33,931 bases of DNA, from positions 1-33,931 of the forward strand of contig CALVMT010000003.1 of assembly GCA_944347775.1 (NCBI GenBank), in the 5' to 3' direction. The first letter of the stretch is position 1. Every line of letters starts with the position of its first letter. The notes beneath the pieces are model-generated. The model ran no database searches. It had not been told where the DNA came from and saw only the letters and a program-made list of their open reading frames with translations. Both the position numbers and the translations under genes were made by a program. This document shows, piece after piece, positions 25,581 through 31,983 of this stretch. This stretch comes from an uncultured Clostridia bacterium. GTDB lineage: Bacteria; Bacillota; Clostridia; Christensenellales; Christensenellaceae.

Positions 25581-26006
25581 TCAAGAAAAAAGAAGATGAT
25601 AATATTTAATGAGCATTTGTTCCTGTACGCCTAGAGTTGCAGCAAGAGAAGAAAGAGAGCAGGGAAAGAGGTCTTCTTCTAAGCCTCTATATAACAGGCG
25701 GAGTGCAAAGGTATTTGCTTCAACTTCCAGGCGCGAAGTAGAAAAAAATGTATTTTCTCTTAAAAAAGGTGTGTTTTCTCCGGAATGAAGAAGAGCATGG
25801 CCTAACTCATGCGCTGCTGTAAATCGGGCCTGTACTTCGTCAAGACAATTATTAATATGAATAAATTTTTGGCGTTTCTGTTTATTATAATACCCTTTAA
25901 TTGTGCCTAATTCTTCATAAAGTACGCAAATTCCCAATTCTTTTGCCAGAAAAAAGGGGTCTACGCTTTTATATTTTTTTATTAACTTATTGATGACCTT
26001 TTCCAT
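25581..26006 (-). CDS. ImmA/IrrE-family metallopeptidase
   Basis: A 141-residue zinc peptidase. The HELGH motif gives H66, E67 and H70, and the third zinc ligand is probably E96 in LEVEANTFAL. In mobile elements such as ICEBs1, ImmA cleaves the linked ImmR repressor and so derepresses the element. Here the gene overlaps the 3' end of an XRE repressor gene by 20 bases and is co-transcribed with it, so the same antirepressor role is likely. It lies convergent to the polyol dehydrogenase terminator. The domain is unambiguous; the target is inferred. Confidence 0.9.
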   Translation of the reverse strand: MEKVINKLIKKYKSVDPFFLAKELGICVLYEELGTIKGYYNKQKRQKFIHINNCLDEVQARFTAAHELGHALLHSGENTPFLRENTFFSTSRLEVEANTFALRLLYRGLEEDLFPCSLSSLAATLGVQEQMLIKYYHLLFS

Positions 26007-26427
26007 ATTTTTTGTATTTCTCCGGCGTATATTTTTCTTTTGCCATTGCCTTTGCCATTCGAATACTTCTTTCTAGGGAGGCGATAAGCAGTTCTTTTGT
26101 TTCATTATCTAAAGGTTCTCCATCAAATAACAATGCGCTCTGCTCTTCTTCCAGTGTGGAAAGAATATGATCCAGTGATTTTTGAATATCACGTTCATCA
26201 CGAGAATTAAAGGCTGTTTCTTTTGATTCCCAACCAAGAATACAGGATTTGGGAACATCAAAAAACTTTGAAAGTTTTTCAATAATCCCCATACGGGGTA
26301 CTTTTATTCCATTCTCCCAGGTTGATACAGCTTGGTACGAAACACCCAGCTGTTCGGCCAATTGCGCCTGAGTTAATCCCTTCGATTCTCTTAATTGTTT
26401 AATTGCGTTATGTGCTAATTTATTCAT
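25987..26427 (-). CDS. XRE-family repressor (ImmR-like)
   Basis: A 146-residue regulator. Residues 8-62 form a helix-turn-helix of the Cro/CI type (KGLTQAQLAEQLGVSYQAVSTWENG). The C-terminal half is helical and charged, probably for oligomerisation and for recognition by the linked ImmA peptidase. It is divergent to the lysis cassette, with near-consensus promoters on both strands and repeated TCTACTAAT/GTAGAA elements between them that are the likely operators. The ATG at 26427 is followed by typical MNKLAHNAIKQLRESK; the region before it (AGGAGGGGG on the minus strand) supplies a strong ribosome site. Confidence 0.9.
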   Translation of the reverse strand: MNKLAHNAIKQLRESKGLTQAQLAEQLGVSYQAVSTWENGIKVPRMGIIEKLSKFFDVPKSCILGWESKETAFNSRDERDIQKSLDHILSTLEEEQSALLFDGEPLDNETKELLIASLERSIRMAKAMAKEKYTPEKYKKYGKGHQ

Positions 26428-26447
26428 GATTTGGGTAATCCCCCTCC

Positions 26448-26461
26448 TCTACTAATTCTAC
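26448..26461. promoter_or_regulatory. Candidate repressor sites just downstream of the XRE promoter
   Basis: TCTACTAAT (26448-26456) overlaps a following TTCTAC (26456-26461). The 9-mer is identical to part of the palindromic operator at 26531-26549. The position just after the minus-strand -10 fits autorepression. Confidence 0.5.
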
Positions 26462-26465
26462 AAAA

Positions 26466-26494
26466 AGTATAGCACTGAATAAAACTTTAGTCAA
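26466..26494 (-). promoter_or_regulatory. Promoter of the XRE-ImmA operon
   Basis: On the minus strand TTGACT (26494-26489), 17 bases, TATACT (26471-26466): one mismatch to consensus in each box with ideal spacing. Confidence 0.8.
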
Positions 26495-26525
26495 CTATAT
26501 GTAGATATCTAATCTAGAAAAAACC

Positions 26526-26554
26526 TTGACATTCTACTAATAGTAGAATACAAT
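26526..26554 (+). promoter_or_regulatory. Promoter of the lysis cassette
   Basis: TTGACA (26526-26531), exactly 17 bases, TACAAT (26549-26554): a perfect -35 and 5/6 -10. A palindrome fills the whole spacer, so the promoter is strong but readily occluded. A 110-base leader follows, with a possible CTCTAC/GTAGAG hairpin. Confidence 0.85.
26531..26549. promoter_or_regulatory. Palindromic operator in the promoter spacer
   Basis: ATTCTACTAATAGTAGAAT is a perfect inverted repeat (9-base arms around one A) lying between the -35 and -10 of the cassette promoter, the classic position for a CI-type repressor site. The divergent XRE protein is the obvious ligand. Confidence 0.75.
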
Positions 26555-26664
26555 GAAATAAAGAACAAATTTGGAAAGGATATTTTAACATAACTCTACT
26601 TTTTGTATGTATACCGCGGTGTTTTGTGAAGGTAGAGCCAATTAAATAAAAAGGGAGAAAATAT

Positions 26665-27084
26665 ATGACAGAAGCTCAAGTAAAAGCCTATTTAAATAGA
26701 GCTTATCGTGTAAAAGAAGTGATCGGGAGTATGCAGGAAGAATTATTGCGTTTACAGGAACTGGCAGAACAAACGGCCAGCTTTAAGCATACTTCTCTGC
26801 AAGAAAACAGTATTATTGCCCAAATTATTGAAAAAGAACAAAAACAAAAGCAGAGAATTGCAGAATATCTTGAAGCAGCTGAAAATGTACAGACAATTAT
26901 TGAGGCATTGGAAAATCCAGATTATAAGGCACTTTTACGCATGCGCTATTTAAATTTTAAACCGTGGGATGAAATAGCGCAAACGCTGCACTTTTCTAAT
27001 GTATGGGTTTTTCATTTACATAAAAAAGCTTTAGCAGAGGTGGGAAAAAGAATTTTAATGTTGGAAAAGCAGAATTTAAATTAA
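26665..27084 (+). CDS. Phage sigma-region-4-like regulatory protein (DUF1492-like)
   Basis: A 139-residue protein. The N-terminal two thirds are helical and coiled-coil-like, rich in Glu, Gln and Leu. Residues about 90-130 carry the pattern YKALLRMRYLNFKPWDEIA followed by a helix-turn-helix, as in DUF1492/ArpU-like late regulators of phages of Gram-positive bacteria and in sigma-70 region 4. GGGAG precedes the ATG. It is first gene of the cassette, placed before the amidase, and probably activates expression of this or another phage-type operon. It has no recognisable region 2, so it is unlikely to be a full sigma factor. Confidence 0.72.
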   Translation: MTEAQVKAYLNRAYRVKEVIGSMQEELLRLQELAEQTASFKHTSLQENSIIAQIIEKEQKQKQRIAEYLEAAENVQTIIEALENPDYKALLRMRYLNFKPWDEIAQTLHFSNVWVFHLHKKALAEVGKRILMLEKQNLN

Positions 27085-27098
27085 ATTTGGAGAGAATA

Positions 27099-27977
27099 AT
27101 GTTTAAGAAAATTCTTAATTATACAACACAAAACGATGGTTATCAAAAAAACGGAAAGCTGAATGTCAAAGGATTGATGTTGCATAGTACTGCAACTCCG
27201 GGAATTATGGCACAGGAGTTTCGGGATCGTTTTAATAAACCTGGATTGGGGAAATCCGTCCATGGTTTTTTGGATGATTGTTATTATGTGCAATGCTTGC
27301 CATATGATAAAAAAGCCGGTCATTGTAGATACAGTGGAAATGATACACATATCGGAATAGAGTTATGTGAACCCGAAAAATGGCAAACGGATCAAATATA
27401 TTTTGATAAAGTCTATGAGAATGCAGTAGAGTTATTCGCAGAACTTTGTTTGATGTTTGGATTGAATTCGCGGAATATTATTGATCATGCGGAAGGATAT
27501 CAACAAGGAATTGCAAGTAACCATAGCGATATAGGGCATTGGTTTCCATTGTTTGGGAAAAACATGGATACTTTCCGGAAAGATGTTGAAAAGAGGATAA
27601 TGTTAAACGATGGACGGGAAGAAAATGAAGCAGGTAACAAAGAAGATATACGGAAGTTGCAAAATGCATTAAATGCCAATTATGGTGAAAAGCTGGAAGA
27701 AGATGGAATTTTAGGTAGTAAAACAAAGTCTGCAGTACAGGCACACTGGCTTAGCTATAGGCAAGGGGAAGAAATAGAAGAAGGAGCTTATGTTCTGTGG
27801 GTGCAGGAGCGGTTGCTATGTAAAGGATATGATGTAGGAGGGACGGGAGCAGATGCGAAGTACGGGAAAAATACTGCTGCAGCAGTAAAACGTTTACAAG
27901 AAGATTGTGGTATTCAAATAGATGGCATTGTCGGGATCAATACGGTAATCGCGCTGCTATCGTCTTGTCATAAATAG
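27099..27977 (+). CDS. N-acetylmuramoyl-L-alanine amidase (endolysin) with two peptidoglycan-binding repeats
   Basis: A 292-residue lysin that would cut the bond between muramic acid and the stem peptide. Residues about 20-170 are an Amidase_2 domain: H29 in LMLHSTATPG, the strand THIGIELCEP, and the closing NHSDIGHWFP with the second zinc His/Asp set. Residues about 185-292 hold two PG_binding_1-like repeats (IRKLQNALNANYG...DGILGSKTKSAV and VLWVQERLLCKGY...GKNTAAAVKRLQ). There is no signal peptide, so release needs a holin. The start at 27099 follows GGAGAG; an upstream TTG at 27087 is less likely. It starts 14 bases after the regulator gene. Confidence 0.92.
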   Translation: MFKKILNYTTQNDGYQKNGKLNVKGLMLHSTATPGIMAQEFRDRFNKPGLGKSVHGFLDDCYYVQCLPYDKKAGHCRYSGNDTHIGIELCEPEKWQTDQIYFDKVYENAVELFAELCLMFGLNSRNIIDHAEGYQQGIASNHSDIGHWFPLFGKNMDTFRKDVEKRIMLNDGREENEAGNKEDIRKLQNALNANYGEKLEEDGILGSKTKSAVQAHWLSYRQGEEIEEGAYVLWVQERLLCKGYDVGGTGADAKYGKNTAAAVKRLQEDCGIQIDGIVGINTVIALLSSCHK

Positions 27978-27989
27978 AGGGAGAAAAAT

Positions 27990-28268
27990 ATGAATGGGAT
28001 TTTGATGTTTAGTACAATACTATGGGTATTTATTGATCGGGTAAAAAAAATGTGGACAAGTCTATCATGGGGAAAATGGATAACCACAGGACTTGCCTTA
28101 ATTGCGGGATTATTTATTGCGTTTGGTTATCAACTGGATCTGCTTTTATCTATCGGATTAACGGAAGCTACAAGTATTGGAGGTAAAATTTTTGCAGGAC
28201 TAGCTGTAGCGGCAGGTGCATCTTGTATCAACGAAATTCTGGCAAAAGTACAGGGGAAATCAAAATAA
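27990..28268 (+). CDS. Holin-like membrane protein
   Basis: A 92-residue protein with three hydrophobic segments (about 3-15, 30-48 and 62-82) and a charged C-terminus ending KVQGKSK, the size and shape of a phage holin. It follows the amidase by 12 bases with GGGAG before the ATG, and overlaps the next gene by one base (TAATG). It would permeabilise the membrane for the leaderless amidase. No specific holin family is recognised with certainty; the assignment rests on topology and position. Confidence 0.75.
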   Translation: MNGILMFSTILWVFIDRVKKMWTSLSWGKWITTGLALIAGLFIAFGYQLDLLLSIGLTEATSIGGKIFAGLAVAAGASCINEILAKVQGKSK

Positions 28269-28495
28269 TGGATAATCTCGTTATTGCTATTTTAGGTTGT
28301 GTTGGCACAATTATCGGTTCGTCTATCGGTGCGGTTGCAGCAGCAAGTAAAACAAATTTCAGGTTGGAACAATTAGAAAAGAAGGTAGAAAAACATAATA
28401 ATCTTGTTGAAAGAATGGTTGCAGTAGAAGCAAGAAGCAAAAGTAATACACATAGGTTGGATGAAATAAGTAGAGAGATAGAGATAGAAGGTTAA
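28268..28495 (+). CDS. Small membrane/coiled-coil lysis-cassette protein (XhlA-like)
   Basis: A 75-residue protein: one Gly/Ala-rich hydrophobic helix at the N-terminus (about 3-25) and then a hydrophilic heptad-rich coiled coil (NFRLEQLEKKVEKHNNLVERM onward). Here the coiled coil follows the helix, while XhlA of defective Bacillus prophages has it first, so the likeness is only in kind. Its start overlaps the holin stop (TAATG), showing coupling. It probably modulates the holin or attaches the lysis machinery to the membrane. A terminator follows, closing the cassette. Confidence 0.6.
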   Translation: MDNLVIAILGCVGTIIGSSIGAVAAASKTNFRLEQLEKKVEKHNNLVERMVAVEARSKSNTHRLDEISREIEIEG

Positions 28496-28505
28496 TGAAT
28501 GATGA

Positions 28506-28539
28506 CAACAGGGTGCTTTATACGCCCTGTTGCTTTTTT
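28506..28539 (+). terminator. Intrinsic terminator of the lysis cassette
   Basis: Stem CAACAGGG / CCCTGTTG with an 11-base loop, followed by C and six T residues, 11 bases after the last stop codon. Confidence 0.88.
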
Positions 28540-29038
28540 GCTATCTTGATATCTGCTGTACACTAATAATTTCCGATTTTAATTGCTATTTTTGTTGTAT
28601 TTTCAGATTACAAAAACTTTTAATCAATTTTTTGCTTGAAAGTCAAAAATATAATTTTATGAGAATACTTCTCTAAAATCAGGAAGAATATAGAAATAAT
28701 AAAAATAAGAAAAACTGTTGGTATGAAGATAAAATCAAGGTTATCGTTTGTAATCAGGGGCTAAAAAAATAGTATGCTATTTTTTGTTGATCAACTTGAA
28801 TCGTCTTACTTTAATCTATTTTTCAAAACGCAAATTCTTATCTTATGATGAAATATTTTTATAGATTATACAATAAGACTAGTGCTACCCAGCGCCCTAA
28901 ATGAAAGAGAAAATGTATAAAAATTTAATTTAACAAATCTAATTATCTTATCACATGATTTTGGTATTATCAAAAACGCTGACTAGTATTGTCGCTTCAA
29001 AAGCTAGTAAATAAGGCGTTGTTATAGCCTTAGCCTTA
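28540..29038. other. About 500 AT-rich bases without a gene
   Basis: No supported coding region, and no repeat array or transposon end was found. A hairpin ATAAGGC/GCCTTAT lies at about 29011-29040. The stretch separates the phage-derived cassette from two tRNA genes and may be decayed element sequence or a former attachment region; neither is demonstrable here. Confidence 0.5.
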
Positions 29039-29088
29039 TAAAAAACCGGTTGTGAGCCGAACATTTATGTTCATATTACACAACCGGT
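29039..29088 (-). terminator. Terminator of the tRNA-Ser/tRNA-Val unit
   Basis: On the minus strand ACCGGTTGTG (29088-29079) pairs with CACAACCGGT (29054-29045), with an inner GAACAT/ATGTTC hairpin in the loop, followed by a run of six T. It lies seven bases after the tRNA-Val 3' end. Confidence 0.88.
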
Positions 29089-29095
29089 ATTCATA

Positions 29096-29171
29096 TGGTG
29101 GGAACTACTGGACTCGAACCAGCGACCCCTTGCGTGTGAAGCAAGTGCTCTCCCAGCTGAGCTAAGCCCCC
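29096..29171 (-). tRNA. tRNA-Val (anticodon CAC)
   Basis: A 76-base cloverleaf on the minus strand with acceptor GGGGGCT/AGTTCCC (two G-U pairs), anticodon stem TTGC/GCAA around TTCACAC giving CAC, T loop GGTTCGAGTCC, and an encoded CCA. It reads GTG. Confidence 0.95.
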
Positions 29172-29183
29172 AAATAAATAAAA

Positions 29184-29272
29184 TGGCGGAGAAGGTGGGA
29201 TTCGAACCCACGGTACCCGAAGGTACAACTGATTTCGAGTCAGTCCCGTTATGACCACTTCGATACTTCTCC
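29184..29272 (-). tRNA. tRNA-Ser (anticodon CGA)
   Basis: An 89-base class II tRNA on the minus strand with acceptor GGAGAAG/CTTCTCC, anticodon stem ACTGA/TCAGT around CTCGAAA giving CGA, a long variable arm (TACC/GGTA around TTCG), T loop GGTTCGAATCC, and an encoded CCA. It reads TCG and precedes tRNA-Val by 12 bases in one transcript. Confidence 0.95.
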
Positions 29273-29478
29273 TTATGCAAAAAAATTTTAACAGATATTG
29301 ATATAAATTTCAAGTCAAAATGGGGGAAGTATGATAAAATATTTTTATCGTTGGTTTTGGCAATAAACAACTATAAAATAAAAAACATTTATTTTTGGAA
29401 TTAAATTGACGTCGAATAAATAATGCCTTTGCAGGCGAATATGGCGTAAATTATATGATTGACATAAGGAGGGTATGG

Positions 29479-30351
29479 ATGAATATCTTAGTCATTGGAG
29501 GGACGCGTTATTTTGGGAAATATACCATTGAAGATATGCTGCGCGCTGGTCATAACGTAACAATTGCAACAAGGGGAAATGCAAAAGATAATTTTGCACA
29601 CCGGATAGAGCGAGTGAAATTGGATCGTACAGATCCCAAAAGCGTCCAAGCTGCAATCGGAGGTAGGTATTTTGACCTGATCTGCGATAAAATAGCATAT
29701 GGATCTAATGATATTAAAGCGATTCTGGATCATGTACGCTGTGGGAGATATATACAGATGTCTACCACTTCAGTCTATTATTCAAAAAATATGGATACCA
29801 AAGAAGAAGAATATGACCCGATGAAAATACAGCTTCGTTGGTGCTCGCGGGGCGATGATGATTATGGAGAAACAAAGCGTCAGGCAGAGGCAGCCTTAGT
29901 ACAAGTATATGGGGAAATTCCTTCTGTAATGGTGAGATATCCGTTCGTTATTGGTAAGGATGATTATTCCAAACGCATGCTTTTTTATGTACAGCATGTA
30001 TGGGAAAATAAACCGATGTATATTGATAATTTGAACGAACAACTTGGGTTTATCCGCTCTGACGAAGCTGGAAAGTTCTTGGCTTTTCTGGCAGACCATC
30101 CGTTTAATGGTCCTATAAACGGAAGCGCACATGGGACGGCTTCGGTCGGAGAAATATTGGACTATGTACAAACAAAGTTGGGGAAAAAAGCAATCCTCTG
30201 CGCAAATGGAGATGCTGCACCGTACAATAATGAAAAAGCCTACAGTATTAATACGCAGAAAGCAGAGAGGCTAGGTTATGCATTTAGCAATTTGCATGAT
30301 TGGCTTCATGATTTACTGGATAGTTGTATTGCTGAAGTAAAAAACATGTGA
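29479..30351 (+). CDS. NAD-dependent epimerase/dehydratase family protein
   Basis: A 290-residue short-chain-dehydrogenase-type protein of the extended class. The Rossmann motif GGTRYFGK (7-14) binds NAD(P), the TTSVYY strand follows, and DYGETKRQAE provides a Y-x3-K pair. The middle part NLNEQLGFIRSDEAGKFLAFL resembles the substrate domain of sugar-nucleotide epimerases and reductases. The start at 29479 has AAGGAGGG upstream; an in-frame ATG at 29455 has none. It stands alone between the tRNA genes and DUF6440. The substrate cannot be deduced. Confidence 0.85.
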   Translation: MNILVIGGTRYFGKYTIEDMLRAGHNVTIATRGNAKDNFAHRIERVKLDRTDPKSVQAAIGGRYFDLICDKIAYGSNDIKAILDHVRCGRYIQMSTTSVYYSKNMDTKEEEYDPMKIQLRWCSRGDDDYGETKRQAEAALVQVYGEIPSVMVRYPFVIGKDDYSKRMLFYVQHVWENKPMYIDNLNEQLGFIRSDEAGKFLAFLADHPFNGPINGSAHGTASVGEILDYVQTKLGKKAILCANGDAAPYNNEKAYSINTQKAERLGYAFSNLHDWLHDLLDSCIAEVKNM

Positions 30352-30417
30352 TTTATATTTATATTTTTCTTGTATTTTTAATAATTTTGGGCGAAATACC
30401 GGAAAGAAAGGGTAAAA

Positions 30418-30603
30418 ATGAAAAAAGAAAAACGATTTGAAGTCGTATATCAGGAAAATAACTTTATAAGCGGGGAAATTATTCTTGTTGATCAAAAAAC
30501 AGGAGTCAATTATTTATTTGTTCAATCGGGTTATGCAGGAGGATTAACTCCTTTGCTGGATGAATATGGGAAACCCGTAATTACGCGTAACATCCGGGAA
30601 TAA
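30418..30603 (+). CDS. DUF6440-type small protein
   Basis: A 61-residue protein. The pattern EIILVDQKTGVNYLFVQSGYAGGLTPLLDEYGKP is typical of DUF6440, a widespread small family of unknown function. GGAAAGAAAGGG precedes the ATG. It lies 66 bases after the epimerase and ends at a bidirectional terminator. No function is known. Confidence 0.8.
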   Translation: MKKEKRFEVVYQENNFISGEIILVDQKTGVNYLFVQSGYAGGLTPLLDEYGKPVITRNIRE

Positions 30604-30614
30604 ATTATAATTAT

Positions 30615-30646
30615 AAAAGAGGAGCACGGATATCTGCTCCTCTTTT
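30615..30646. terminator. Bidirectional terminator between DUF6440 and flavin reductase genes
   Basis: Perfect arms AAAAGAGGAGCA / TGCTCCTCTTTT around an 8-base loop, between convergent genes. Confidence 0.9.
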
Positions 30647-30662
30647 AATAAAAAAAGGAAAT

Positions 30663-31163
30663 TTAAAATTGGTGGCAGGCAAGAATTTCACCGAAATAAA
30701 GTGTATGATAATCTCCTTCGGCATAGAAGCGATGAACAATATCAGAAGCAAGATTTGCTTCATGCATTTCGGTTTCATAGACAATGCGGCATTCATAAGC
30801 AGCAGCGCAGCGATCTAATAATGGTACGGAAACCTTTTGTGCGGGTAAATATTGAAAACCCAATTCAGAAGCTTTATCTATCTCTCTGCCTGATTTTACA
30901 CCGGCAATTCCTAGCTCACGTCCTAATTCTCCGTCTTTTGGGATGCATATGGTAAATTCTTTAAGCGAATTTAATTTTTCGTGAGTATATCTGGAAAGGC
31001 GAACGGCAACCATAGCAATTGGTTTACCCCACATTATTCCGGCAGTTGCCCAGCCAATTGTCATAAAATTGGGCTGTTCTTTTCCGGCAACAAGAAAGCA
31101 GCCTTTTGAAGATAAATGTTTTTCGAGCTGAGTAAATAATTCGCTTTGCGTGACGTTTCTCAT
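30663..31163 (-). CDS. Flavin reductase-like (FMN-binding split barrel) protein
   Basis: A 166-residue protein of the flavin reductase-like family. FMTIGWATAGIMWGKP and MVAVRLSRYTHEKLNSLKEFTICIP are the FMN-binding strands of the split barrel, followed by GVKSGREIDKASELG. Such proteins bind FMN and often act as NAD(P)H:flavin oxidoreductases or rubredoxin-like electron partners in anaerobes. The start at 31163 has GGAGG five bases upstream; the ATG at 31175 overlaps this site. It is monocistronic, with a terminator shared with DUF6440. Confidence 0.87.
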   Translation of the reverse strand: MRNVTQSELFTQLEKHLSSKGCFLVAGKEQPNFMTIGWATAGIMWGKPIAMVAVRLSRYTHEKLNSLKEFTICIPKDGELGRELGIAGVKSGREIDKASELGFQYLPAQKVSVPLLDRCAAAYECRIVYETEMHEANLASDIVHRFYAEGDYHTLYFGEILACHQF

Positions 31164-31200
31164 GATTTCCTCCATATTTTTTAAAGTAAATTAGGGATAT

Positions 31201-31239
31201 AAAAAAATAAAAAGACGCAGAATAATATCTGCGCCTTTA
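31201..31239 (-). terminator. Intrinsic terminator after the DUF378 gene
   Basis: On the minus strand AAAGGCGCAGA (31239-31229) pairs with TCTGCGTCTTT (31221-31211), with one G-T pair, followed by a T-rich tail, ten bases after the stop. Confidence 0.85.
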
Positions 31240-31248
31240 TTTTTTGGG

Positions 31249-31452
31249 TCAATCGTTGTCGTGATCGTCGGAAACTTTTTTGAAAAAGGAAAAGCTCCAA
31301 AGACCGGCCAAACCAACTAATGTATAGATGATTCGACTGACCAGCGCGGCCTGACCGCCGAATATTGCAGCGACAACGTCAAACTGGAATAAGCCTACGA
31401 GCAGCCAGTTAAGTGCACCCACAATAACTAAAATTAGCGCAATAATATTCAA
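31249..31452 (-). CDS. DUF378-family membrane protein
   Basis: A 67-residue protein with two transmembrane helices, about 2-22 and 35-58. It opens MNIIALILVIVGALNWLLVGLFQFDVV, the hallmark of DUF378 (compare YuzA), with the conserved IIYTLVGLAGLW in the second helix and an acidic tail. AGGAG lies just upstream of the ATG. The family is often linked to stress responses but has no known activity. It is monocistronic with its own terminator. Confidence 0.88.
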   Translation of the reverse strand: MNIIALILVIVGALNWLLVGLFQFDVVAAIFGGQAALVSRIIYTLVGLAGLWSFSFFKKVSDDHDND

Positions 31453-31506
31453 ATGATCAACTCCTTTCGGAGTATAGTGTATCCATGTTTTTTTAAAATA
31501 AACCTT

Positions 31507-31773
31507 TTATTTTTGGGTTTCGGAAATATATTCGATTTCCATCCAGTCAAATTTAACCGGTTCTAAAAAATCAGAAGGAAAAAACTTTGTCCGGCCAAAA
31601 GTGGAAAGCTCTTTTGCATGCTTGCTTACCCATACTGGTTCGGCAAGATCCAGACGTTTATATACTTGCTCTAGGCAATCCATTAAAGCAAATGCTGCAT
31701 CTTCTTTTGCGCTTTTGGCATCGGCTCGAGCAATTATTTTATGATTTTTATGCAAAGTAACCCAAATTCTCAT
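31507..31773 (-). CDS. Hypothetical protein, 88 residues
   Basis: I do not recognise this protein. It opens with the strand MRIWVTLHKNHKIIARADAKS, has a helix AKEDAAFALMDCLEQVYKRLD, and ends in an aromatic/acidic strand FDWMEIEYISETQK, suggesting a compact alpha/beta fold without membrane segments. The ribosome site is weak (GAGAGG about 14 bases from the ATG). Even composition, and its place between two real genes with no better frame on the other strand, support it as real. A bacterial homologue search would decide. Confidence 0.6.
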   Translation of the reverse strand: MRIWVTLHKNHKIIARADAKSAKEDAAFALMDCLEQVYKRLDLAEPVWVSKHAKELSTFGRTKFFPSDFLEPVKFDWMEIEYISETQK

Positions 31774-31983
31774 GAGCTTATACTTGCCTCTCTTTGAATT
31801 TTCTATGAGAAAATTAATGATAATCAGTTAAATTATATATGATAAGTAGGGATTTATGCAAGCGATACTTGCCTTTTTCCATGTAAACAAGTACAATGAT
31901 TAGCGAAAACAGGATATATGCGAGGTATGCCCGGCTTTGGGTATATATAAAAAATTTGGCAGGTAATTTTGGAGAATAAATAT

